Part shown: positions 48,433 to 58,308 of the stretch, piece by piece
How the letters are laid out: every line of letters begins with the position of its first letter
Numbering within the stretch: the stretch's first letter is position 1
NCBI GenBank assembly: GCA_946406115.1
Contig: OX291557.1
Location: forward strand, 9,084,501 to 9,148,500
From: Apoda limacodes
Lineage: Eukaryota; Arthropoda; Insecta; Lepidoptera; Limacodidae
DNA length: 64,000 bases
Direction of reading: 5' to 3'
Translations under genes and position numbers: made by a program
The notes under the pieces: generated by a model
Told to the model about the DNA's origin: nothing
The model's database searches: none
The model's input: the letters and a program-made list of their open reading frames with translations, nothing else

Positions 48433-51400
48433 TTACTTTTGCGTTGGCCAAAATTCATTATATTTGGCGAGAAAGGTTTTTCTTAATTCAGAGTTTCTTG
48501 CCTGCTGATCCTTCTCTTTGCTGAGCGATTCCACGCTTTGTCCGACACATAGGTCTCCTGTGAAATGGATGATGACCACTTGCGTGTTGAATGTTACGTT
48601 TTTGTCAGAGCTATGTTTCGTATACGGATAATTGGATTCAAAATCGAAGGGCAGTGTAAGATCTGCTACAAAAAAAATATTGAATTTAATACTAGGTAAA
48701 AAAATACTAGTAACATGTCTGAGTGCGCTATGGTTGTTAGTATCACGGGTAGTTTTTGTAAAAAAATCCACGGGGGATTTTTTTACCCGTGGTACTACCG
48801 ACTAGTGGTTCCTTTACAAAAGTTTTAGATTTCATGAATATCTTCATTTCAGATGACAGCTGTCAAACTAGAAATGGCTATATCTCCGTAACTATTGATC
48901 GCAGTCTACTAGTTTCTTGACAAAAGTTTTAGATCTTATCAAGATCTTCATTTCAGATGACAGCTGTCAAACTAGAAATGGCTATATCTCCGTAACTATT
49001 GATCGCAGACTTGTGGTTTCTTTACAAAAGTTATAGATCTCATGAAGATCTTCGTTTCAGATGACAGCTGTCAAACTAGAAATGGATTATCTCCGTAACT
49101 ATTGATCGCATACAAGTGGTTTCTTTACAAAAGTTTCAGATCTCATAAGGATCTTTATTTCAGATGACAGCTGTCATACTAGAAATAGCTATATCTTCGT
49201 AGCTTTTTATCGCAGACGAGTAGTTTTCTTATAGAAAGGGTTCTTCACAAAAGAAGTGATTAGATATTTGAAGGGTCGGCAACGCGCGCGAGGGATGCCC
49301 CAGGTGTTGCTAGTGTCCATAGGCTGCGGTGACCGCTTACCGCAATGCGTACTGCAAGCTTGTTTGCCAAATTATTGGTATTGCTGAGCAACTTTTTAAA
49401 GATATAAAACACTAAATTTCCATTCTTTTTTAAAAAATGTAAATATTAAGGAACTTCGAGGATTATTGCCTAGTTCATTATGTAAGAAAAATTTGACGGC
49501 GTTTAACCTTAACACAACACAGTCCGAGAAGCCAATTTGTGTATATTCGGAAGTACTTACGTGTGTTGTCGACATCGACACTCTGCACGGTGTCCCCGGT
49601 ACACTCAGGTCCGCATCGACCATCCTTCAGGATGCTACGCATTGACAGCTTGTGGAACTGCTTAACATTTGACTTTGCGTTTTGCTCATTCTTATGTTTG
49701 TCTAAGTTTCGAAATAGTTTTTTAGCCTGGAATCATATAAAGTATGTCAACATAATATACAAATATATTTCAGCACTAGAATCACAAAGCCAACAATTAC
49801 AAATGACAAGCCCTGCAAGGTAGGTATACCAAGTTTACTAATGATACTGAACCCCGAACCCTAAACTCATGGTACCATGCACGCAACCCATGGTACCATC
49901 CAGGCCAATCGTCGTGTATAAGTTAGTTATGAGTGGTAGTTTAGAAAGGCTAATGTTTAACTTATCACCAAATATAGTAAAATATAACATCAAAAAAACT
50001 TTTTACTGCCAAAAATAGTAAATGATGACCCCATTATAATGTGAAATTATTTGCTAAAATTTTACATCTAGCTATTCTTTTAAAAGCAAATATTATCAAA
50101 CTAATCATTGTTAACCTAAAAATGACCACCAAAATTTTTACTTTATTTAAAATATTATCCAAATATTTAACATCTCGCTATTCTATAAAAGTAAATTAAG
50201 TACTCTAGATAAATCATTGTTTACTGAAACATAGTAAATGAACTAAAGTTTGACCCTATTAATATTGTTAAATGTTCACTAAAATCTGAGCTTTAAAGTC
50301 TAAATTATTTAACCACTACCAAAAAACAATAATTCTCATGAGGGTTTATTCAATCAATTGTTCATTATCATATCAGCTCATATAGGTCCACTGCTGGACA
50401 CAAGGCCTCTAATTTTTGTATTGACCAGGTCCTCTAGTTTTGATAAATTCCTGTGCGCTTTGCACAGTCATAAATTTTCTTTTGAAAACCTATTTTTTTC
50501 ATTCACTTCGACTTTTTTTATATGCTTTGGGATTTCATCACTGTCTGCCTCCGATTCCGATGAAGCACTCAACAATGGAACACATCAGTCATCATCAGTC
50601 CCGCTAAGTTTTCGTTCGCCATTGTAAGAATATACCAACGAGCAGCTAACTAAAATTCACACGCGACAGTCGCAGGTGCTCCGGCATGATTGAATAAGAG
50701 ATCTGGGACCTTATTGGGCACAGTCTTGAGCTATTAGAACTCTGGAATTTGAGAGAAATGTATATTCACGAGTGTCGAGTAAGTCATACTTCCATACATT
50801 TTTGTATCGAATTCCAGAGTCCGAATGGCTCGAGACTGTTCCCAATAAGGTCCTGAGTCGGGCGGGAAAGGCTTGTAGGTAAGACGCGAGATTTAACTTT
50901 GCGTCATTATACTTTATTTGGTAACATGCCTACATTTTATGTCGATCATAGTGGTTCATTTAGGTAGTTATAGCGCATTAATTTGCTCACTAAGATTTGG
51001 TGATCTGGTGAATGTAGTAAACATTTGGTTCTTGAATACAATTTAAAGTGTATAATGACTAAAACAGCCATTGTAATTTTAGACTTTCTTTTTTTGGTAC
51101 ATGCTTCGTTTTTTTTGTATTTAGTACATTTAGAAATAAGTACCTGGGGACCGAGCTTTGATCGTTTTTGTTTTTAACAACGAAATCTATTGTCAAGTTG
51201 CTTTAGTGTTGCTTAACAACGCCATCTATTGTTGCCGTGTAGGTAAAAAAAAGAACTATTACTCGCCAATAGATGTCAGTAAAAATCATATTTTACAGTT
51301 TATCATTGCCGGAAAACACGGATAAAACGACGTATTCTGAAAAATGAAACCTAGCTAGATCGATTTATCGCACCCGAAACCACCTGCTTACTAAATTTCA

Positions 51401-53161
51401 TGAAAATCGTTGAAGCCGTTTCCGAGATTCAGATTATATATATACATATAAACAAGAATTGCTCGTTTAAAGGTATTCGATTTTTTTTTTCTGACTGACT
51501 ATGCAGTTGGCTGTTGCAGCCATTACTGCTCCACCGGGCTTTTGTGGCGAGACTGAAGGAGTCTCAGCCCATATAGCGCCCAACGCGCTATATGGGCCCC
51601 CGCGAGGGGAGCCTCGGCTTGGGTTGTCGCTCTTGAAAAGGTATTAGATAAGGATATATATATACGTATGATGTGAAACGTAAAATAAATGCTGCCTTGA
51701 GATAATAACTGCAAAAGCATTCGATTTTGAAATGTTTCGCGGCTTGCAGGCTACGGGGATTCGTACTTTTTGATCGCTTGCTAATGCTTGCCAGCCGTGG
51801 TTACCACTACCGCAGAAGACAGAACCGAAGGCGGGTTTGGCGATAGATGGTCGTTACTATCTAACATATTGCCCAAAGGATTGTGCAAAAAGGTGGCTAG
51901 CTTTTTGGCCGGCGTTAGCTTCCTATAGTTTTGTTATGAAAAATCCGAGATAAATGCCTATTTTTACATGCAAAAGTAGGTTACTAGGGACACGTTTCGA
52001 GCTTGCAAAACTTTGACACAAAAGAACATAATGTGGGTATTAAAATCCCTTATACCTAGGTATTAATTTGCCTCTGCAGAGCATCTACCATTAGTAACTG
52101 ATAGGTTACTATCTATCATAGGTTTGTCAAGCTTATGGGAAAGATACCTATTCAGTACTAGCCAACTCCTTAATCATACTATTGAAGTATGCTATAGCTG
52201 TAGCTATAGTTCGTTTGGGGTGGGTTATAGTTATTCCTGCCGGTAATTTAAAAATTTGACCGAATAAAAACTATCCTATGTCCTTTCTCGGGAGTCAAAC
52301 TATCTCCATACCAAATTTCATCTAGATCGGTTCGGCGGTTTAAGCGTGAAGAGGCAACAGACAGACAGAGTTCGCATTTATAATATTAGTATGGATATGT
52401 ATACCGATTACTTACTGCTTTGGATAGCTTTTTTGATGAATCTGGATAGTTTATTTTAGGTTCTCCAGGGTTGCTTCCGACGACATACATGGTATTCTTA
52501 GGTATGTCGTAATCTGAATAAATAAAACCTTGTCCTTCAACTGCCTTCTTTTGCCTCCCTGATACAGTAGATGATTTGCTATTAGTTGGAACGTACGTGG
52601 TTTTAGCAGCGATTTCCGATTCCATCTTTTGGTTTAACAGTTTGCTTTTATTTAAGTTTTTTTTCCTATGTATTGGAAAGTCTTCGTCGTCGAGGCTTTC
52701 TTCGGATGTTGTAGGAAACACTTCGTTGAGGCTTAGTATTTCAACATTGCATTCTTCGATATTGGAGGATTTGTCTACATCTAAAACTTGACACAGTTGA
52801 TCAGTTGAATGTATACTTATGAAGGACTTTTGGCCCGAACAGAATGCAGCTTCATCACCAGAATCTGCCTTCTTTGACACTGTCACTGAAATTTATCCAA
52901 AATATGGAAATACAGAATTTGTTTCTTAATCATTTATTTAATCTATATACGTACCAGCATAAGTACAGCACATTGTAGGATTGACATTCAGGGACCCTAA
53001 GGAGCAAAGACAGATTGTTTAACATAGTTTTGTTAGCAACAAGAATAGGTACACAATGTCTTTAAATAAATACCTTGGTCATCGATACCAGCAATTTCTT
53101 GCGCGTGGTCAGTCCCGCTACTAATTTCCGATAATTTGAGTACATTATTTGTATATGACAT
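48433..53161 (-). CDS. Uncharacterised protein, five exons, 332 aa
   Basis: Exons on the minus strand: 53161-53074, 52996-52955, 52885-52416, 49726-49561, 48665-48433 (TAA). All have GT..AG ends and join in phase; the second exon is only 42 bases. The product starts MSYTNNVLKLSEISSGTDHA. It is hydrophilic and Ser/Asp/Lys-rich, with no signal peptide or membrane segment. The middle holds acidic text (EESLDDEDFPIHRKK) and GFIYSDYDIPKN. The C-terminal exon reads LPFDFESNYPYTKHSSDKNV, then TFNTQVVIIHFTGD and a charged helix-like end (SLSKEKDQQARNSELRKTFL). I do not recognise the family. KNVTF followed by hydrophobic VVIIHF resembles a PP1-binding RVxF motif (an inference). The last exon has a tagcag acceptor, so 48665 or 48662 could be its first base. 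Introns carry satellite and LINE pieces. Confidence 0.6.
48795..49230 (-). repeat. About 103-bp tandem repeat, inverse orientation
   Basis: Contains cagctgtcaaactagaaatg and tatctccgtaactattgatc in units whose cagctg starts lie at 48857, 48961, 49065 and 49168. It is the inverse of the array at 23220-23575. It lies in the last intron of the unknown gene. Confidence 0.85.
49235..49385 (+). mobile_element. LINE 3' end fragment
   Basis: Matches 60196-60336 of the LINE below over about 145 bases (shared: tgaagggtcggcaacgcgc, ggtgaccgctta, agcttgtttgcca). It is a 5'-truncated copy, as expected of target-primed reverse transcription, and is separated from the satellite array by only a few bases. 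Confidence 0.75.
50703..50856. repeat. Hairpin MITE, about 48-bp arms
   Basis: Left arm from about 50705 (gggaccttattgggcacagt) and right arm 50808-50854 (inverse, ending cccaataaggtcc) pair over about 48 bases with a few mismatches around a loop of about 55 bases. It lies in the 49726-52416 intron of the unknown gene. Confidence 0.8.
51481..51636 (-). mobile_element. Short poly-A retroposon, same family as 55520
   Basis: On the minus strand it ends in a poly-A run, seen as poly-T from 51482. The body shares gactatgcagttggctgttg, cccatatagcgcccaacg and gcctcggcttgggttgtcgc with 55542-55683. It is flanked by aaaggtattcga (51469-51480) and aaaggtattaga (51637-51648), a likely target duplication. 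Confidence 0.75.
51736..51930 (+). mobile_element. LINE pol fragment with internal deletion
   Basis: Matches 58447-58560 of the LINE at 57040 (gattcgtactttttgatcgc against gagtcgtgctttctggtcgc), then jumps to text like 59210-59245 (ttgtgcaaaaaggtggctag against ttgtgcaaatgggtggctag). About 600 bases of the reverse transcriptase are missing. Confidence 0.7.
52180..52395 (-). repeat. Lepidopteran dispersed repeat near the third exon's donor
   Basis: Contains gctatagctgtagctatagt, ttatagttattcctgccggt, ccaaatttcatctagatcgg and ttcgcatttataatattagt. It ends about 20 bases from the splice donor of the unknown gene's third exon. Strand is nominal. Confidence 0.6.
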
Positions 53162-53620
53162 AATATAACAACAAATTTCAGTTTGAGAACTTTGTCAAAT
53201 GGCTTTTAATTTCTTTCTTTATTTACTTTTACTTTGATGACATTCCAATTTCGATAGATTTTGAAGTTTATTCCTTCCATACCTAACTAACGTTGGGGTA
53301 TCCAAGACTATTTTTCGGAGGGGTTAATGCAAGAATTACTTCAGAGTGTGTGAGTCTATAGTTTTAGAAAAAGTTTATATGTAGTTATTAAAAAGGACTA
53401 TATACTCAAGTAATGTGGATTGCTCGGGTTAAGTTTTAGTACTCTTGTGACAACGAAATTGCGGAGCGAGCGAAGTGACCGAATTATTTTTTATATAATA
53501 ATGTGTTTTCTCTTATAATAATTTCTTAACATATATTTATCGACCTGCCTAGGCGTTTATTTGAACAACTGATTTAACTATAGGACAAAAACATACATTT
53601 AGGGATAGTACCTACATATA

Positions 53621-54133
53621 TAGGGTAGACCGAGGCGAATCGGATCAGTGGGTGAATCGGATCAAAATAAGAAATTCGTTAATTTTTTCAAAACGCGTAA
53701 AACGGAATACTTGCGAGTGGCATCTTATGATGAATTCAGTGCTGTGCATGCGAAGAATGGTGCCACGAAAAATGTACTGATATTGGAGGGTAAAAAGGCC
53801 CGTATATATGTGCTTTATGTGCTACAGATTAATATTGATGTCATTAGTCATTATTTAAATATTGTCAGTGATTCCAAAGTTTATAGTATTAAGAAAAAAA
53901 TAATTTCGTTATATGTTGTGTATGATCCCATTCGCGATTGGGATATTTCTGTCTTTCATGTTTTTTGTCATTATTTTGAAGAATTTACAAACAATTTAAG
54001 TTTGAAAACGTATATTGCATAGCTGGATAGTTAGTGATTACCATTTTGTCAATAAAAGTAACATTTATTACACTTTAGTATGAATTTTATGTTCTCAAAT
54101 AAAACTTGATCCGATTCGCCTCGGTCTACCCTA
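53621..54133. mobile_element. Short element with perfect 25-bp terminal repeats
   Basis: The two ends are exact inverses: gggtagaccgaggcgaat with a further 7 bases inwards (left from 53623, right ending 54131), bordered by TA on both sides. TA could be the target duplication of a Tc1/mariner-type or related element. A second copy of gaatcggatca sits 15 bases inside the left end. A frame of 124 codons (53648-54022) starts inside it, MGESDQNKKFVNFFKTRKTE, with no recognised domain. The element is about 510 bp and non-autonomous. Confidence 0.7.
53648..54022 (+). CDS. Hypothetical frame inside the 53.6-kb element
   Basis: An ATG-initiated frame of 124 codons fills most of the short element with perfect ends. 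The product is Lys/Val/Tyr-rich, with IYVLYVLQINIDVISHYLNI as a hydrophobic middle. I recognise no domain and no transposase motif. It may be a remnant of a longer transposase or a chance frame in AT-rich DNA. Its start overlaps the sequence just inside the left terminal repeat, which argues for chance. Confidence 0.2.
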   Translation: MGESDQNKKFVNFFKTRKTEYLRVASYDEFSAVHAKNGATKNVLILEGKKARIYVLYVLQINIDVISHYLNIVSDSKVYSIKKKIISLYVVYDPIRDWDISVFHVFCHYFEEFTNNLSLKTYIA

Positions 54134-55185
54134 CTTGTTATACCATCGCTACTATTATTGAAGGAATTTTTATATTCGGTTCAATAGTTGTGGAACCCCA
54201 TACATACCATCACATTTTACTCTTTTATAATAGGTATCTTACTAGGTGTTTGTTGCATTTTGCATAAGGTTATATTTATAGAGCAGTACCTATACAGACA
54301 TATAGGTAGCTATTTATTTATTATTCTATTATTCATATATATTTATTTATTTTCTAGTGATCAGAATGTTCCTCAAACGGTGTAAGAGAGTCAAAGCGAT
54401 CGTGCAGCCAGTAAATAGTTGTCTTTTGACCAGGTAAACCTATATTGGCCGCATAATCTCTGACTCTTTTTAGAGAGTGGTCAATTTCATAAGGCGAGGT
54501 ATTGCACGCAGTCAATTAACTCTATGTCTATGGTCGTAGTATAGGTACCAAATCCAAATCAAAATGAAGATACCACCACGATCGCAAACAAGTGTGGTGA
54601 TAAGAAGCCACCGTAGCTAAAGGGGCATTTTTCGCGTCATGCAGACCGTTTAAAAATCTAATCACTTCGTCTTAAGAACCTCATAATATAGGAAACCTCA
54701 TCAGGTACATACTGTTCCTTATTCTGCGGCAGGAAGATCATTCCACAACCCTATAACGTTAGAAAGTAAGCAATTTTAAACCGCATTGTACGTGAAAACT
54801 ATTAGAAAAAGAACAGGCCAAGTGTCGTGACCATCCGTCCCTCAACCCAATGATTACGTGTAGGGATGTATGTGTGTGTATATAGAACGATACCTGGTTT
54901 CAGCTGTGGCATATTTCGTGACTAGTAGCTGCTTCGCTTCTTTAATGTGTTAGATAGATAACTGCTGCTTTCCTTATCCGTATGACTGATGGAAGTAAGC
55001 TGTTAAGTATCCTCGTGGCCATTCCTGTGAGGGAAACACAACATGAGTATTTTATATCCATAAGCTCCGCGGTGGGAGACTGCGCCCTCGGTCACAGCTC
55101 CCCTCAGTGTCACGTCTAAATAGAGAACAGTATCTCCACGCGATCTATATATGTACTACGTTATGTCTCTTTTAGTGGTAAGAAG

Positions 55186-55290
55186 GTGATTGCCCGTGAC
55201 CGTAGTCTCGTCGCACATAACCGTCGTCTCGTCGCCCACAACCGTCGTCCCGTCGCCCACAACCGTCGTCTCGTCGTCCAACACCTTACG
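55186..55290. repeat. 21-bp minisatellite, four units
   Basis: The unit cgtcgtctcgtcgcccacaac is repeated with small changes from 55200 to 55285. A frame over it reads (V/P)AHNRR repeats, but this follows from the 21-bp period. Confidence 0.75.
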
Positions 55291-55519
55291 GGTTACACAC
55301 AAAATAGAACAACTACGCTTAGGCTGATTAGAAACATATTAGCCGGGGACGTCGGCGTCGTGTTTGGAGGGAGGTCCTATTCGGGGAAGTCGTAGGGACT
55401 AATCTCGCTATCCGGACAGCGAGATCGTCATCTGGGGCCGTTAGTACGTGCCGAGGCCGCCTAACTATAGTTTTACGACCGTGCCCGGGTCGATCGGGGG
55501 GATGAATGGCTTATTAGTT

Positions 55520-55900
55520 TTTTTTTTTTTTTTTTTTTTCTGAGCTGACTATGCAGTTGGCTGTTGCAGCCATTACTGCTTCACCGGACTTTTGGGGCGA
55601 GACTCTGAAGGAGCCTCAGCCCATATAGCGCCCAACGCTCAAGGGCTCCCCGCGGGGGAAGCCTCGGCTTGGGTTGTCGCTCTCGGGGGCGTCCCTTCGA
55701 CCGGCGTGAGTCTCGAACCCGAAGGTGAGTCACCGCCAGGAGGGGAGTTCCCCGTTACGCGGGTACGAATGCGGTTGAGTGGGGGCGAGAAGCGCCCCGG
55801 CACTCTTTGATACCTAGTGTATCCTTGTGGGCGCCGACGAACCCGGGGACGTCGGCGTCGTGTTTGGAGGGAGGCCCTATTCGGGGAAGTCGTAGAGAGA
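55520..55900 (-). mobile_element. Poly-A retroposon with target duplication
   Basis: Read on the minus strand, the element ends in poly-A (poly-T at about 55519-55541) and is flanked by the 10-bp direct repeat cttattagtt (55510-55519 and 55901-55910). Its 5' part, ggggacgtcggcgtcgtgtt (55843 on), recurs at 55343-55394 upstream. The body resembles the 3' part of a LINE or a SINE; the family is not named here. GC content is far above its surroundings. Confidence 0.7.
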
Positions 55901-56084
55901 CTTATTAGTTAGTGGGAACTTACTTATATAGTCTCTCGCGTCCGCACCTTCACTGTTGTGTCTTCAGCCTTGATCCCGATGTTAATATTCTAATAAATGT
56001 GTGACCAGTGTAAGTTGTGTATTGTCAGTGTAGGTTGTGTTAATGTTCACCTAAAGATTCGCGTTCGTCGCGACACCAAGTGCG

Positions 56085-56330
56085 AGGCTAATAACTCGCG
56101 CATCGAGGGTTCCATACAAACTTATGTAGATAGTTCTTCTATCATGATATCAAGTCTCACAGGTTTATGATCTGTTTCTGGATTTTTTCCTATATTTGTG
56201 ATGTAACATTTTGCTTCTTACCAAATTTCATAATTATAGGTCAAGGGATAGTGTAGGTTACAACTAAAAATTAACGAATTTCAGTATTTTTCCCATTTTT
56301 TTGTGATCTGATGAACAATGCATTTTTCTT
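56085..56330 (+). repeat. Lepidopteran dispersed repeat, family B, degenerate
   Basis: Starts gtgcgaggctaataactcgc and gagggttccatacaaactta, then tcttaccaaatttcataatt and ataggtcaagggatagtg. Better copies are at 61862-62640. Confidence 0.55.
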
Positions 56331-57397
56331 TTTGTTTTCGTATAGTCGGCCGGTAAAAAACCGGCGCATACTTTTTTTACACAATACAAACACACAACTA
56401 CTAGAAACTTATGTGCTCCAAGTACAAACTTTTTTTCATTAGAACTCGATCAAATCTTTACACTGCCCTGGGAGCAAAGACGCACTTTGCTCCCACATAG
56501 TGACTAAGCCAATTAATGTTTTTCGATTACATGAGATAAAAAAGGTATCTTTCATCAGACTTACTTCTAAACAGTGTCAACACGTGCAGGTAAAACGGGT
56601 GCTAAAACCTTAATTATTTGTAAATTTTAATGCAAAGCGCGTTCATAGAACCCGAGGGTGGTAATGACGTGCCTATTCTATCAAGTATGTATTAAAGCTT
56701 GCCGTTCAAAAAATGAACTACGCACACACTGCAAGCGAGTAATTTTAACTTCAACCAAAACTTTTTAATGCATAAATTCTTAATATCTAGATCTCTAGCC
56801 GTGGCGTTGGTTTCTTTACTTCTATTCCCGCCATTTCAATTGCGTCTCGGTAAGTTTATTTATTTACTCACAAATGTGATGAAAAACATTGTGTGTAACA
56901 CGGGCGGTACGGAAATTATAAACACGAGTATTTAAAGCCTGGAAGCCCTTAATACACATTGTACTTATTATGTCCTTTTCCGTTCTTTCACTTATTCTTG
57001 TCAAAAATCAGTTCACGTTTTTGACCCGTTGTGACGTAAACATACCCTAACCGCAGGTTGAACGGGATCCCGAACCCAGGGATCACTTAATCTCCGCCCT
57101 GGGAGGCTGATCCGCCAGCCTGTGTAAAGTATCTGAAGTGGTAGTCGTGCCGGAGAAGGAGACCGGAGTGGACCCGGCTACTACCACAAAGGGGGATCAG
57201 GGGCCCTTCCGCCCGCCGTGGCAGCAACCGTATCATCTGTGGCGAACTTCGGCAGTCTTAGAACCGCACCTTTTGTCCTCTAAGCTGTCTGTGCAGTGAA
57301 TCCTCATCCTTAGTCTTAGTAAGTTTTTTATATATTATGGCCATGAGAACAAAAAAGAAAAGAGTTTAGTACAGCGGCTTCTCCATCCACATATAAT

Positions 57398-57931
57398 GTG
57401 GATTTTTGCAACATCAGGGGTATTCATGCAAATCTTAACGCAGTCCACCACCATCTCGAGACTGCGCAGCCGACCATTCTTTTTCTAACGGAGACGCAGA
57501 TATCCTGCCCGGCCGACACATCATACCTTCACTATCCCGGCTACAAACTCAAACACAATTTTATAAGATGTGCCGGTGTATGTATGTTCGTGCGGGAGGA
57601 TATCTGCTGTTGCCGCCTCCATAGCCTTGAAGACAGGGACCTGTCGATATTGTGGGTGCGCGTAGATTACAGCGGCCAAGCTCGTGTCTATGCGTGCCTA
57701 TACAGGGCTCATAGCGGTGACACGCACGTAACTCGACTCTTCACGCACCTGAGTTTGACGACTGACAAAGTTCTAGAGCAATATCCCACAGCAGAACTAG
57801 TTATTTTGGGAGACTTTAAAGCCCACCATCGCGAGTGGCTCAGTTCTCGAACCAATAACTATGCTGGGATATCTGCTCATGAATTTGCTCTGACCTATGG
57901 ATTCTCTCAGCTGGTACTTTTTCCAACGTGA
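57398..57931 (+). pseudogene. LINE endonuclease domain
   Basis: AP-endonuclease-like domain of the LINE, 177 codons to an internal TGA at 57929. It opens with the N-terminal asparagine block (FCNIRGIH), then LFLTETQISC (catalytic Glu) and LVILGDFKAHHREW (the metal-binding GDFN/H block, here GDFKAHH). After the stop, the same frame continues with SSDHCLIRT (58010-58060), the final S-D-H catalytic block. One base change would explain the stop. In a live element it nicks target DNA. Confidence 0.8.
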
Positions 57932-58308
57932 ATACCAGATATAGAGGAACATACGAGCTCCTTACTGGACCTTCTGCTAACTACTCGTCCGGACGGATAC
58001 TCCGTCTCAGTGGATGCGCCTCTTGGCTCCTCGGACCACTGTCTCATTCGGACTCAAATATCATGCTCACAACCCGATCCATCTGGGCCAACTAATTGGC
58101 GTCGTATGTGGCACTATAAGTCGGCAGACTGGGATGGATTGCGAGAATTTAACGTATCGTACCCGTGGAGGCAGATCTGCTTTAACTCAGAAGATCCTGA
58201 CGTCTGTGCAGCCGCAGTTACTGAGAAAATCCTTGCTGGTATGGAATGCTATATTCTTAACCCGCGAGTAGCTGCCGGCGTTAAAAAACGACCGTGGTTT
58301 AATAGGTC

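Larger units (their letters stand above)
53162..57039. other. Region between unknown gene and LINE
   Basis: No gene exon is recognised. It contains the elements at 53621, 55200 and 55520 described separately and a degenerate family B repeat (56085-56330). The rest is unannotatable by eye. Confidence 0.4.

Noticed and set aside
55592..55810. 72-codon plus-strand frame
   Set aside because: Lies antisense in a retroposon and has no domain; GC-rich DNA gives long chance frames.
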